Notes: generated by a model not told the origin, from the sequence alone. Shown: positions 12,010 through 23,730, counted from the stretch's first letter. The stretch is DNA of 64,000 bases from Notamacropus eugenii (GCF_028372415.1 NC_092878.1:74521751-74585750); one strand, 5' to 3'. Numbers and translations: made by a program.

Positions 12010-12275
12010 TCAAATATATATGTATGTATGTACATACATATATGTCTGTATGTGCCTGTATGTATGAGCATTGTATATGTATACATACACATATATGTAC
12101 ACATATACATAAGCAAAGCAGATATATACACATACATGTATATATGTGTATAATTAAGTCATATATACACATATATGGATATACATATATACATACACAT
12201 ATTCATGTAAATATGCATGTATGTATTATACATATGCATATTTATGTGTATATATGTGTATGTCTATAAATCTAT
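12010..12275. repeat. TATG/TACA-rich low-complexity tract
   Basis: Alternating purine-pyrimidine sequence of tatg, taca and cata units over about 265 bases. It generates spurious His/Ile/Tyr/Met-rich open frames on both strands. Confidence 0.95.
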
Positions 12276-12276
12276 A

Positions 12277-12510
12277 GGTTGTATGGTTGTGGTTTATCCT
12301 TCATTCTCAAAGAAGACCATGGTATCAGGGAAATGATGGTATGACTTGCAATTGATGTTGATTTGAGTGAGAGAGTGCTGTACAAAGTCACCAGCATTAC
12401 TTTATCCTTCAGAGTCATCTGGGTCCAGTGACCAGATAACCATCCGGATGACTGAAGATGGCCCAGGATTCAGTATGAGACCTTGGCCCTTTTACTGCAA
12501 GGTCTTTCCA
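12277..12510 (-). repeat. Long marsupial SINE with RTE-like tail (Mar1-like)
   Basis: The plus strand reads from the tail inward: 'ggtttatccttcattctcaa', 'agaagaccatggtatcaggg', 'gatttgagtgagagagtgct', 'gagtcatctgggtccagtga', 'gatggcccaggattcagtat'. The same blocks occur at 27490-27662, 32124-32310, 46641-46860 and 47330-47525. The 5' part is missing. Confidence 0.85.
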
Positions 12511-12797
12511 GATATATATAAAATGTCTACGAACTTCATGTCTGCCCAGATTTATCATGACTCCTTAGTCCTGATACTAAGGTGAGGTCCTGAATATCAT
12601 TTCCAAAGATCACTCCTTGCTCTTTAGGTCATTGATGTTACACTGCCTTCAAAAGTCAGCCGAATTCTATTTCCTAGATTCTTGTCACTCACTCTTTCAG
12701 TCAAAATTGGATACTCGACTAAATGGAGAAAATGAGTGAAGAGACCAATAGTTAAGCCTCTTTTTGTTTCAGGGGAAGAAAACTCTAAAGCTCTTCT

Positions 12798-13404
12798 TGT
12801 TGGGGTTGAAAGCTCAATTCCATGTGGACAGTCTTGGGCGGCTAAAGGTGGGAACTTCTAGATCTTAGAGCTCTCACTAGACCCCCCCAGGAAATGGCTG
12901 GGAATCGAGGTGAACCGAGCTATCTCGTGTATTTCCTCCTCTTCCCGTGAGAAACGTGATGGGAGAGAGATCTCCCCGCCCTCGAGATTGTCCCGGATCT
13001 GGGCACACTATTGTTATCTAACAGCACGGTATTCAGATGGAAACTATGCGACTGGAGAGTTAAGTAGGATCAGGGAAGCCTGAAAGCTCTCTTAGCACGT
13101 GAGGAGCCAAAGAGGACACAAGGCTCCGCTTTTCCTATTCTCCTTCTCTCCCCTCCCCCTCTCTCCCCGCTTGTACTTCTACTTCCAATCTCTTATTGTA
13201 AGATCTTTGCCTCCTTGGGAGATTCTTCTATCCCTCCTAAGGAAGAATTCCCCCGCACTTGTAACTAGACCCCGAAATAAAGCTCAACCCTTGTTCGACT
13301 CTGGAACATCCTTTCTCTCATACGAGCATCCGGTTTGGCCAACCAAAGACCTTGGGAAGTGAGGTAAGAAGACTCGGGTAGCCCACAGGCCTCTAGGCCT
13401 GGCA
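12798..13404 (+). mobile_element. Solo LTR, class II-like endogenous retrovirus
   Basis: A 607-base block starts TGTTGGGG and ends GGCA, flanked by TCTTCT at 12792-12797 and again at 13405-13410, a 6-bp target duplication. A polyadenylation signal AATAAA lies at 13276-13281. The downstream part (R-U5) is rich in CG dinucleotides unlike the AT-rich surroundings, suggesting a younger insertion or incomplete CpG decay. No internal retroviral sequence follows, so it is a solo LTR. The 6-bp duplication fits beta-like (class II) retroviruses; that class assignment is inferred. Confidence 0.75.
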
Positions 13405-13740
13405 TCTTCTTATTACCATATGGTCTCTTATTAGACATTGAGAGATAATCACTGAGCTCCTCCCTCATACCGCACCCCCACCCCTGTCTTCTGACCCAAA
13501 TAGAGACAAAGAAGTAATAGCCTTTTGAAATGCCTCCAAAGTCAGTGAACCTCTCCTTCACTCCATGATTAGCCAACCATACCCAGTTACTGACTGCATG
13601 GGATCCATGGAGTTTACAAAGCACTTCTGTTGTTCAGCATTACTATTATGGAAAAAAGCTCTGTAGAATCCTCCACTCAGAGAGATTGAATCAGCTATAC
13701 AAGCTGATAGGGTCTACACATTGTCAACTCTGGTAAGAAA

Positions 13741-14190
13741 TGACCAAAAAGTCCTTTTGGAATTGTTGTTAACTACAAAAATACCAAAGAACTCACACAA
13801 ATCATAAAGGAAAAGCTTTTTTAGTCCATTGGGGGAAGGGAACTAGGCACATATATTGGGGCCTCCACTAGCAGAAGACCTAAGACAGTGGGGCAAAACA
13901 TTGATTTATATATTCATAGTTAGACAAAGAATCAACCAGTGGAGCCACAGCAGTGAGGCATAACAGCAACTGTGAGGCAAGGTAATCTAGTGGCAAAAGT
14001 CCAAGGCTTCATGTCTGGGCCTCTTGGTGCTCCCTGAGCTCAGGAACTGTCATATCTGTGATTTAGTTGCAGCACTGTTCATCCAGAAGGTGAGCATAAA
14101 GGACTATTGTTTTGCCAAGATCAGGGCGTAGTTTGGTTTCTGGGCTTTAGTTCTGGAAAATAGGAAGTCTCCTAATACTAAAAAGCGAGG
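13741..14190 (-). mobile_element. LTR-like block, possible solo LTR
   Basis: Starts TGACCAAAAAGTCC on the plus strand. Read on the minus strand it has 'ccaatggactaaaaaagctt' then 'cctttatgatttgtgtgagt' near its end, a layout typical of the R-U5 part of an LTR. No target duplication could be verified because the right side runs into a (CA)n tract. Confidence 0.4.
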
Positions 14191-14225
14191 AGTGAAAACA
14201 AAGGGGTGGTCCTTGAGTTTCTATC

Positions 14226-14232
14226 ACACACA

Positions 14233-14287
<55 letters not shown>
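14226..14287. repeat. (CA)n microsatellite
   Basis: About 60 bases of CA repeats with a single AAC interruption near the left end. Confidence 0.98.
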
Positions 14288-14289
<2 letters not shown>

Positions 14290-14392
14290 CTTATGTAAAA
14301 ATGCTAATGCTGAACTGTGCATTTTAGGTTTGTGTATTAGAAAAATATTTTAACTTAGTTTTTCTTTATTATATATCCAAGTCATGTCTAGT

Positions 14393-14393
14393 T

Positions 14394-14439
<46 letters not shown>

Positions 14440-14443
14440 GGGA
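14393..14443. repeat. (TG)n(AG)n compound microsatellite
   Basis: A TG run of about 26 bases passes directly into an AG run of about 24 bases. Confidence 0.97.
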
Positions 14444-15059
14444 GAGAAAATTTGTCTAAATTGGCGTAACTCCTCCACTCATGTCCTTCAACATGTCTAT
14501 GTATTGCAGATGATTTGAGGTAACATTTCTAGGAATCTCTAATGAAGAAAAGATTATGGCATGTTAAAAGAAGCTTGGGTTTAACATTTAAAAATACTAA
14601 CCAATACTCAGCTCTCTTATTGACCACTCTTCTCAAATGTTCTCTTGGAGGAATCAAAGAGGACTCCTCACTGAAATCATTATCCTTTCCCTTTTTTTTT
14701 ATTTTTTTTTATCAAAAGCTTAATTATTAGAACTTAAATAAGAAGTAAGAAAGGAAAAAAAGTGGCAGAGTAAAACATGAGAGGATTTAAGATACTTGAC
14801 AATAAACTTTAATTTGATGAAAGCCTATGTAATAAATAGTATACATTGTGTTGAGAATTGGTCATCTTTTCTTTGCTTCCTTATGGGTTTTCTTTTGTTC
14901 TCTGCTATGCCCTTTTTACTTTGTTCTTTTTTGGACCCTCCTCCCACACCCCCAGAAGACTACAATAAAGTTTGGATATGTTTCTCTACAGTTATAGCAA
15001 CATACATAAACATATTCATATATACAGATACATCTAGAAGTATAATTTCTTAAATATAT
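14444..15059. other. No recognised feature
   Basis: AT-rich sequence; short open frames at 14542-14730 and 14796-15053 carry no recognisable motif. Confidence 0.4.
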
Positions 15060-16157
15060 TCATGTTTCTGCATATCTCTTGTTTGTTATCCTTCCTGCCT
15101 CCTCTTATTTACTTCTACCCACTATTTTGCCTTCCTATTACTTACCTATCCCCTCTTCAAGGATCCTTCCATAATCCTCTCATTTCCATAAATCTAAAGA
15201 CCCTTCTATACCCCCTTTTACCTATTCCCTCATTCTCCCCTCTAAAGATCCCTCCTTCAATCCTCTCTCCCCTCACTATGCCCTTACCTATTTTATTTCT
15301 TCTGGACTGAGAAGACTTCTATACTCTTCTAAATATATGTGTATTATTTCCTTTTAGACCTATTCCGAATGAAAGTAGTTTATTAGAACTGTGAGCCCTC
15401 TTGCCCAATCTTATTGATCTATATAAATTCTTCCTCTTGCATAAAATAATTATTTTTTTCAGTTGTTCTTAAATGGTTTTAGTTTTTTAATTCATATCAT
15501 AGTCTTGTTTACTCCAATCTTCCTTATGAGCTACCCAAATATTAATAAGAATCTGAGACATATATTTTACATTATATATGTAATGCAATATATAGATATA
15601 CATATACATACATATATACACATACATATGCATGTATATACACACACACATATATACATATACACACATATACATCCATATATACATATACATATACGTA
15701 TATATAGTAAACAATTTGTCCTTATGAATCCCTTACAATCTGTCCTTAGTATATACCTTATATTTCTCTTGGTTCTTGTATGCTGCCTCTTGTTTAACCT
15801 CAGGATTTTTTTTAACAAAGTCTTGAAAGTCTGAGAGTTTCTCGTGTCCATTTTCTTTTTTCATGCAGCATAATACTTAATTTTGCAGGGTATGACATTT
15901 TCAGGCTGGAAATGCAGTTCTTTTGCTTTTAAATATATTGTGTTCCAAGACTTGTAGTGTTTTAATGACTCTGCTGCTAGGTCTTGTGTGATCCTAATTT
16001 TGGCACCACCATATTTAAATAGTTTTAGTTTTTAGGCTTTTAATATGTTATCTGTAAACTGGGTGTTTCAGAATTTGACTATGATATTCCTATAAGTTTT
16101 TCTCATAGGATCTCTTTTTAGTGGTGATCGATGGATTTTTTTCTATTTCTATGTTAA
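15060..16157 (-). mobile_element. L1/half-L1 fragment, ORF1 C-terminus and downstream spacer
   Basis: Read on the minus strand, 16157 down to about 15790 corresponds to the C-terminal domain of marsupial L1 ORF1: the 'atccatcgatcaccactaaa' block, then a stretch encoding something like 'GGAKIRITQDLAA' (antisense of 'gtcttgtgtgatcctaattt'), and 'gcaaaagaactgcatttcca'. From 15330 to 15060 the minus strand is purine-rich like the L1 inter-ORF spacer. A TATA/CA microsatellite lies inside. The frame is broken. It may be the same minus-strand element as the 5' end piece at 17360-17605, separated by the plus-strand element between them. Confidence 0.6.
15575..15705. repeat. TACATA/CACA-rich low-complexity tract
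   Basis: Alternating TA, CA and CATA units of about 130 bases inside the minus-strand L1 fragment. It causes spurious Ile/His/Tyr-rich open frames. Confidence 0.95.
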
Positions 16158-17100
16158 AGGATTGAAGGGCTCAGAATACGATATTCCAGAAGCCAAAGAA
16201 GTTAGAATTAAAACCAAGAATCACCTACCCAGAAAAACTGAGTATAATCCTTCGGGGGCGGGGGGGGAGAAATGGTCATCCAATAAAAGAGAGGATTTTC
16301 AAGCGTTCTTGATGAAAAGACCAGAGCTGAATAGAAAATTTGACTTTAATACACAAGAATCAAAAGAAGTATGAAAAGGTAAACAGGAAAGAGAAATCAT
16401 GAGGGACTCACCCAAGTTGAACTGTTCACATAGAAAGATAATATATGTAACTTGAGATTTTTCTCAGTATTAGGGTAGTTGGAGCCTATATATATGTATA
16501 GACAGAGGGTACAGGATGTGTTGAATATGAAGGGATATCTAAAAACAAATAAATTTAAGGGGTAAAAGAGGAATACATTGAGAGGAGAAAGGGAGAAAGA
16601 GAATGGAGTAAATTATCTCTCACATAAAAGAAGCAAGAAATGCTTTGTCAATGGAGGGGTAGAGGGGGGTAGTGAGAGCGAAAGAGTGAACCTTACTCTC
16701 ATTAGATTTGGATTAAGGAGGGAATAACGTGCACAGACATTTTGATATGAAAATCTATCTTACACTACACAGTAGAGAGGAAAGGGATAAGCAGGGAGGA
16801 GTGGGGAATGATAGAAGGGAGGGCAAATTGCAGGAGGGGATAATTAGAAGTAAACACTTTTGAGGAGGGACTGGGTGAAAAGAGAGAATAGAACAAATGA
16901 AGAGCAGGACAGAATGGAGGGAAATATAGTCAATATTTCATAATATGACTATTATGGAAGTGTTTTGCCTGACTACACATGTATAACCTATATACAAATT
17001 ATTTCTCTTCTCATTGGGGAGGGATGGGGAGGGAGGAAGAGAGAGAAGTTGGACCTCAAAGTTTTAAAAATGATTATTAATATTTGTTTTTATACACAAC
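16158..17100 (+). mobile_element. ORF2-less L1 (half-L1-like) element
   Basis: The left part (16162-16374) encodes the last ~70 codons of L1 ORF1: 'GSEYDIPEAKEV', 'TKNHLPRKTEYNPS', 'EDFQAFLMKRPELNRKFDF'. It is followed by the purine-rich spacer normally between ORF1 and ORF2 (16380-16920, with 'gaacaaatgaagagcaggac'). At about 16930 the sequence passes directly into an L1 3' UTR ('gaagtgttttgcctgactac', 'cacatgtataacctatatac') and a 'ctcaaagttttaaaaatga' end. No ORF2 lies between. This is the design of half-L1 (HAL1) elements known in mammals. It is 5' truncated. Confidence 0.7.
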
Positions 17101-17104
17101 TAGA

Positions 17105-17320
17105 AAATAACACATACTGGCAATAGGGTATAGAAATCTATCTTGACCTACAAGAAAATAGAGGGGATGGGGATAAGAGGAGGGAGGGGTGTGCCAGAAG
17201 GTAGGGCAGATTAGGGGAAGGGATAATCATAAAGCACACTGTGTTGGGGTAGGTGGAGGGGAGAGATTGCAAGAAAATTTGGAACTCAAAATCTTGCAGA
17301 AGTGAATGTTGAAAACTAAA

Positions 17321-17355
<35 letters not shown>
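17105..17355 (+). mobile_element. Second half-L1 3' piece with (AAT)n tail
   Basis: Repeats the spacer motif ('agggtatagaaatctatctt', 'gggataagaggagggagggg') and then the 3' UTR end ('aatttggaactcaaaatctt'), closing in an (AAT)n tail at about 17322-17355. It looks like a second, internally shortened copy of the same family placed directly behind the first. Confidence 0.65.
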
Positions 17356-17359
17356 TTTA

Positions 17360-17605
17360 TAAAGAAACATTCCTCCTGTTGTTAGAGGAATCTAGCCTTC
17401 ACAGGGACCAAATCTTGTGCTGAGATTTTTCTTTCAATCTTCTCAAATTGTCCCAGAAGACCCCAGTTGTGCCTCTATTCTTTTTTATCTCCATCCACCC
17501 TAAGGTGTTCACCTTAAGGTGCTCTTTTAACTTCTTTTGTGGGGGAAAATTTTAAGAGCCTGGAATTTTCTGACCTACCTGCCATCTTCCCAGAACCCTC
17601 TGTTA
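17360..17605 (-). mobile_element. L1/half-L1 5' end fragment
   Basis: On the minus strand it begins 'ttctgggaagatggcaggta' and continues 'ggtcagaaaattccaggctc', then 'acaactggggtcttctggga'. The same 5' end is found on the short element at 52183-52641. The AAGATGG near the start resembles the YY1-type motif at many L1 5' ends. Confidence 0.65.
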
Positions 17606-17989
17606 ATCTTTTTTCAATGGAGAAGTGTGGATCATAGTATCAATCTCTTGAGACTAGAGGAGTCAACTCTTGGAGGGATCGGTAGGCAAATCATTTCAGA
17701 CTGGAGAAGATAACAATATAATCAAGAGAAAAAGTATTTTGCTTTGTTTCATCCTTACTCTGTTGTCTTAAAAAAAGGCATTTTGTTCTTGACTAAAGTC
17801 TGGAAAGAGCTTTTTGAGAAAAATATAATTTCTTAATACTTTCAGTTTTACTGAATAGAAGTACATTAAAATGCTTCTGCAGTACATGCAATTATATATA
17901 CATATGTATATAGGGATGTGTAATTTTGTTATTTCTGCAGTAAGAAACTTCCTGTACTAACTCACAGACTCTGAGTTGCCTCAGCAATA
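17606..17989. other. No recognised feature
   Basis: Nothing recognised; a short TA/CA patch lies near 17890-17915. Confidence 0.4.
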
Positions 17990-18228
17990 TAAATATGTGT
18001 TGTTGAGTCATGTTCAACTCTTAGTGACCCCATTGGGGTTTTCTCAGCATAGATACTGGAGTGGTTTGCCATTTCTCAGCTTATTTTTACAGATGAGGAA
18101 ACTGAGACAAAGAGGCCTAAATGACTTGTCCAGGGTCACAGATCTAGGAGGTGTCTGAGGCTGAATTTGTACCCTGTCTTCCTGACTCCAGACTCTCTGC
18201 TTTATCTACTCTAACACCTAGTTGCCCC
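17990..18228 (-). repeat. Marsupial CORE-SINE with RTE-like tail
   Basis: Plus strand reads tail to head: 'gagtcatgttcaactcttag', 'atactggagtggtttgccat', 'gatgaggaaactgagacaaa', 'gtccagggtcacagatctag', 'ctgcttt' and 'cacctagttgccccct'. It is close to full length. Confidence 0.9.
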
Positions 18229-19124
18229 CTATCTAAAGATTAGATAACTTTAGATAACTAGAGTCACACAGCTATTAAGTTCCAAAGAAGGATGTGATCC
18301 CATGTCTTTCTGATGGGAAACGCAAATCGCTTATCTGTTATTTCAGGCTTTCCTTAAACAGATGATTTTGCCAGTGACTTTTTCATCTGTATTGTCTCCT
18401 TTCCTACCACCCAATGTGCCTGAAAAGTACTTTCTCCCTTTCCACCTGTATAATCACTTCCTTTCCCTCATTAAAAAAAAAAAATCCCTTCAGCAGTTCA
18501 TCTCCTCTGAAAAGATTTCCCTTCCCTAACTAGGACAATTTGTAAGCATAATTTACCAGATATACTTCCTAAAATACTAGGAAGTCAATTTTCTTTACTC
18601 GGTTGTGAACTGCAACCCATCTGTCTCTTGATACACAAAATTTAGTTTTCCAGGAGCAAGGAATGAATACATTGTCTATTCAGCTATATGATATCAAGTA
18701 CACCATGGAGTGTCAATAAGAATTTAAATAAGCAAACAAGAAAACAAAGAAATAACAAAATGGAAAACATTTTTTCCCATGTAGACTTTAACAAATGATA
18801 ACTAAAAGCAATTATATCTTTGTTATAATCTCAGAGAACTTTGTATTTGTGGATTAAGCACAGTGAAGTGGGTGGTATAAACTATAATTATTTTCTTTGG
18901 GAATTGTGGTGCTCAGTTGCATTCAATTATTTGCATTCTGCTAAGAACAGAAAGTGCAAGAATTTCCTTCTCCTTTGTCTGGCTTACTAGCCTTTGTATT
19001 AGAATATAATTGTACCCATTTAACAAAGACCAAAAAAGAACAATTGGCATTCTTGTTCCAAAAAATACTCAATTCAGATTTATAATATTTAGAACTGAAA
19101 AGAACTGTGGAATTTGTATTTCCT
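18229..19124. other. No recognised feature
   Basis: Nothing supportable. The 18250-18320 stretch has a short MIR-like phrase ('gtcacacagctattaagttc'). Confidence 0.4.
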
Positions 19125-19395
19125 TAGCTTAACACATTCATTTACAGATGAAAACACCTGAAACATTGAGAGATTAAGTGACATAAGCAACATTACAGGG
19201 GTAGCAATTACTCCAGTGAAGCATCCTATTCAAATCATATAGTCATATATTTATGGCATAGTAGGACCTTATAGGTCAGTTAGTCCAAATCCCTTTTGAG
19301 GATATTGAGACCCAGAGAGGTTACATGATTCATGTAGGGTCACAAACAGCATTAAATGACAGAACTGAATATACTCTACCTCTACCATCCTGCTG
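19125..19395 (-). repeat. Two MIR-like fragments in tandem
   Basis: Antisense MIR motifs occur twice: 'tttacagatgaaaacacctg' with 'gagagattaagtgacataag' at 19140-19190, and 'gatattgagacccagagagg' with 'catgtagggtcacaaacagc' at 19300-19355. The second resembles the MIR3 type. Confidence 0.5.
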
Positions 19396-19959
19396 AATTC
19401 CCCCAAAATGTATATAACTATGGCATTTGTGTTGGCAGATGATCAGACATACCAACACTATGACCAATACTCTTGTTCAGAGTTCATGACCTAAAAAACT
19501 TATAGTCTGACATAAGGACTATTCTCATGGTCGGTTTACTTGAAGGATACCAAAAGGCAAAGAGAAAATGAATAGTCTTTGTATTTTCCTAAGTTATCAG
19601 AGATGATTTGCAAGGCTCATTTACCCCAGAAAAGTTCCATTCTAGGATAAAACAATGGCAAGCACAGAAAGTTCATAACTACAGATTTGTGGTACTTCTG
19701 TTAGATTTGAAGAAGCTTCCCTTTTGGGCATATTTGTGATGAAATAAGAACTTTAGACCAAGAATCATGTTCGAAGAGGAAATTGCTGGAGCTGAAATTC
19801 AGGTGGTGACAACCCTAGAGAGTCTCTTTCCATCCCTGATTCAGGTATTGGCCATGTCCCCAAACCTGGATGGTATATGGAAAAAAATAAAAACACTTAT
19901 ATCTTCTAATATACACTTCTTATCCCATCAGCATCATGTTTTCCATCAAAAGAGGATCT

Positions 19960-20420
19960 AGCATGAAACTAGGGAAAGGACATTGATGCTAAAGTCAAAG
20001 GACCTAGGTTCAGATACTGCATTTTTTGGTGTTGTTCATTCATTTCAGTTGTGTTCAGCTCTTCTTGACTCTATTTGGGGTTTTCATGAAAGATACTGAA
20101 GTGATTTGCCATTTCTTCTCCAGGTCATTTTACAGATGAGGAAACTGAGACAAACAGGGTTAAATGACTTGCCCAGGGTCAGACAGCTAGTGTCTGAAGC
20201 AAGATTTGAATACTCAGTTAGATTAGTGCTCCTTATTTAAGGTCTGGCACTCTATCTACTCTATCACCTTGCTTTTCCTGCAAATATTGCCAATGAAATT
20301 TAAGTAAGTTATCTAGGATAAGTCATGCAAATTTCCTATATCGCAGCTTACTTATCCTTACAATGAGGCCTATGAGGTCCCTTTTAAATGGAATAGTGTG
20401 AATGTCTGATACAAAGTACC
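19960..20420 (+). repeat. MIR-type SINE split by a younger SINE
   Basis: Left half 'gtcaaaggacctaggttcag' ends at about 20027. The right half resumes at about 20284 with 'ctaggataagtcatgcaaat' and 'acaatgaggcctatgaggtc'. Together they have the sense MIR order. The element between is the CORE-SINE at 20028-20283. Confidence 0.65.
20028..20283 (-). repeat. Marsupial CORE-SINE with RTE-like tail, inserted in MIR
   Basis: Plus strand: 'tgttcattcatttcagttgt', 'gaaagatactgaagtgattt', 'cagatgaggaaactgagaca', 'cccagggtcagacagctagt', 'ggcactctatctactctatc'. Near full length; it interrupts an older plus-strand MIR. Confidence 0.9.
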
Positions 20421-20449
20421 TGGTACTTAACAAATGTTGATTGATTAAG

Positions 20450-20590
20450 TGATTAAGAAGAGTGGATTAGGAGTCAGGAAATAAATTCTAGTCTTGATTC
20501 TGTCACGAATAATCTATATGATCTTAGACAAGTCACCCAGACTTCACTTCCCTCCTAAGTAAAATTAAAGATCAAGGATCATACAGCTAA
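20450..20590 (+). repeat. MIR-type SINE
   Basis: Sense motifs 'attaggagtcaggaaataaa', 'gattctgtcacgaataatct', 'atcttagacaagtcacccag'. Confidence 0.6.
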
Positions 20591-21689
20591 AATATCCTTA
20601 GAGATATCTAAGGAAACTTCCAATTCCAAAATATTTTATGCTTATCACATTTACAAGAAATGTGCAGGACAGATTTTGCAGCCTTATGTTGTTCAGAGCC
20701 ATACTGCTGAAAGCATGGGGGAAACAATGAACACTGTTCTGTGCCAAAGAAAGTTGCCAGAAATATTCACAGGTAATTGGCAGTCACCAACATCATAGTT
20801 TCAGAGATCAGGATTCTGCTATTGTGCACTGGTGAGCATCTCAGTTCATTGGGGATTTATTCCTTGCATTTCTCCAAACTGTTATTCTAACACCATTAGG
20901 GATTGACTTTCATAACTACACAGCACTCTATTGAAAGCCGTTTGTCCTACAGTATCTTATTCTCAGGGAGAGATGTTTTATTTAGCCTGAGAGATTCTAT
21001 AGGGAAAAAAGAAAGGAAGAAGGCAGTTGTTCTATAATTGGTTGAAAGAATAATATTTTTTTTATATTTAGCAAAAACGTGTGTGTGTGTGTTTTCTCCT
21101 CTGTGTTTATAATGACTACCAACATCCCTTCCAAGGAATCATAGCACTGTATCCTAGTGCTAGTGGTTGGAAAGTCAGAATTTTTGAATAATTTAAAATG
21201 AAATCATTTGAAATCACTGCCTTAAGATATAAAAAATATCATTGGAACACTAATAGGTTAATACAGAAACACAGTTCTTCCTTCCTCAGTGAAGATAATT
21301 AAACTGGAAAATTATTACCAAATATATAGCTCCCCTGTTGGACACTTAACTGCTATGGTTGTGTGTAAATGGTTGAGTGCAAAATTAGAATGAGTATTGT
21401 ATTTCCTTCTTTCCCTTCCTACCTGATTCTGTTTTTGTTACTTAAGAGGAAAAGATCTGTAAGAAAGTGACAGAAGGTTACTAGATAACATGAAAAAAAT
21501 ATCTTTGCATGTAAATCTAATAAATTTTACCCGGAATGTTATGATACTATCTCACCCACCCCTTACCCTGAGACCTATAGATAATAAAGTATTGGATCAA
21601 TTTGTGTTATCCATTTGAGAATTCAGGCAATCCAAGGAGAGAAATCTTCTTTGACATTGGTACCTGAATCTAGAACACTTCTTTCGGAC
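20591..21689. other. No recognised feature
   Basis: Nothing recognised apart from a short (GT)n near 21080-21092. Confidence 0.4.
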
Positions 21690-21815
21690 TGATCTCCAAA
21701 TGTTAGCTTCTTCAGTACAAGGTCAATATTTTCTTTTGTCATTTTTTTTTTTGTCTGTACCTAGCACAGTGCTTTGCACATAACTGAAACCTCAAAATGT
21801 TTGTTTGTTTATATC
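21690..21815 (+). mobile_element. L2 LINE 3' end
   Basis: Ends with 'tgtctgtacctagcacagtg' and 'ctttgcacataactgaaacc', the usual L2 3' end phrase. Confidence 0.6.
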
Positions 21816-22564
21816 AAATGGGAGTATCTATAGACATTCATGTGAAAAGTTATTTATATATACATATATAAATGTATACATACACACACACACATAATTT
21901 TAAGTGTTTTCACTGTCTTCTGTATAATTTGAATTTCTTTGTCTCCTACCCTGAAATCCTTCATCTGCTACTATACTGTGGATTCCACTTCTATCTTTCT
22001 TTGAAAAGACTGTAGATTGAATTAACCAAATTTATCTGTAAACAGCCAAAAGTGGTTTCAAGAAACAGGTAAAAAAAAATAACATTATGTAGAATAAGGG
22101 AAATGATTAAATGATTTGTCCAATATTGTATGATATTAGTATTTCTGCCAGAGCTGAGTGACTGTTATCTGTATTCCTGTTTAAATTAACCTCCCTCCTG
22201 AGAATAGGGGGAAAGTACTCAAAGAATAATTCTCTACAGGTTATTAGAGAGAATGAAAGATGTTTCCTAAAGGAAACAGAAGCAATGATTTATTGAGATC
22301 TTATGTGGAAGAAGAAGACAGACCTCATCTTTGTAAGGATAATGGAGAATGGAAAATTATTAGAGAAGAAAATAGTCATGAAATCAGAAGAAATTGGAAG
22401 AAATCATACAATAACAAGTAAAAGAGGAAGAAGAAGAAGAAGAAGAAGGAAAGAGTTGTTGATTCCTTTCTCAAATGTACTGATACAACTAATAGAAGTC
22501 TGCCATGTTCAAGGGACATGTATCCTAGTCATAACAGAAAACCTCTGAAAAGTTATAAAATCAA
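21816..22564. other. Unassigned sequence with a short (AAG)n
   Basis: No gene or named repeat is seen. An AAG trinucleotide run lies at about 22427-22450 and explains an Arg-rich open frame. Confidence 0.4.
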
Positions 22565-22685
22565 ATGCCAACTATCTACACGCATGTATGTGTATATGTA
22601 TACACACATTCATGTGTTTGTGTATACGTGTATGTATAAACATGTGTGTATACATGGGCACACATATATGTGTGTATGAGTAAAA
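22565..22685. repeat. TATG/CACA low-complexity tract
   Basis: Alternating tgtg, tata and caca units. Confidence 0.9.
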
Positions 22686-22919
22686 CTTGTATAGAAAGAC
22701 ACAGATTAAAAATCTGGGAAACAATAACCTGGAATGGGGGCATGCTAAGTCAGTGAGGGGTACTTGCACTATCCAGATCTTTGCTGGAAGACTATCCCTG
22801 CCAAAAAACAGAGCAGCTAATAACTTCTTCACTTGTTGCAGACAAACATATTTTAAAATTTGGAGAAAGCAAAAAGGGAAAAATTAATTCTCAATCAAAT
22901 TTTCACAAAAATGGGCGGG

Positions 22920-23730
22920 GAGCAGAACTTGGTGCCTAGGACAGGAATGATCAGAAAGTTGGATATAAGTGACATCCCTATCCTTAAGTTTTGTGACAAA
23001 GAAGAAGAAGAAACTTGAACATAATTTGATACATACCTCAGATATGATCTTTCAAAGGGTTTCAAAAGATTTAGGGGAAAGATAAGTTATATCTCATGAA
23101 CTAAAAGGTGTCAGGGGAAGTAAGTTCAAGAAGAATGGAAGTACTCTGGATAAAATTCTAAAGACCCAAAGGAGGAAAATGTGATTTGTTTTAAGAAACC
23201 AATTTGAATAAACAGGTAAGTCTTCAACAACTTAAATTTTAAAAAAAGTGAAAGAACAAAGAAAGTTCAGGAAAAAGAATAAGTATTTGGTGGTCCTATA
23301 AAAATACAGTCAGCAATATTTTAATTCAAAATGAGATGGTGCTGTAAAGAGAAGCTAATAATAAGGAGGGGAAAGTGTTTTGCTAATTAGCCATGTTGGG
23401 AGGGTGAAAAGAAAAGGAAAATCAAAGAAGGAAGAAGACTTCTGAGTGGGGTAGTGGGGATGATGATGACTGACAAAAGACAGGAAGTTTATCTGTTTAA
23501 TTCTCATTTTCTTTCTTCTTTCTATATAAAGAATGATCTCTATACTAGAAATAACAAAATAAAAATTACCAGGAATTAATACCTGAGCTAAGTAAGGAGA
23601 TTAATACGAGATGATCTGGCTGACCTTGATAAATTCAAGTCATATGGCTCTGAAGAATTGTATTCTTGGGTCCCAACAGAGTTATCTGGTTGAACTGCTG
23701 AGCAATTTTCAATAATTGTTGTTGTATTCC
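22920..23730 (+). mobile_element. CR1/L3 LINE fragment, linker and start of RT
   Basis: Sense strand. The 23150-23215 stretch 'aagacccaaaggaggaaaat' followed by 'gtgatttgttttaagaaacc' and the 23620-23710 stretch 'gataaattcaagtcatatgg' then 'ctctgaagaattgtattctt' match the CR1/L3 region that enters the reverse transcriptase ('DKFKSxGPDELHPR' in intact relatives). Heavily decayed. It ends where a minus-strand L1 3' end begins. Confidence 0.6.

Noticed and set aside
12024-12269. His/Ile/Tyr-rich frames on both strands
   Set aside because: Low-complexity TATG/TACA sequence, not coding.
13265-13624. 119-codon minus-strand open frame
   Set aside because: Antisense to a solo LTR and its flank; no motif; frame length is helped by higher GC.
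15463-15851. Overlapping 75-123 codon frames rich in Ile, His, Tyr, Met
   Set aside because: Caused by the TATA/CACA low-complexity tract inside an L1 fragment.
22427-22470. Arg-rich motif resembling a nuclear localisation signal
   Set aside because: Encoded by an (AAG)n run in an otherwise featureless frame.
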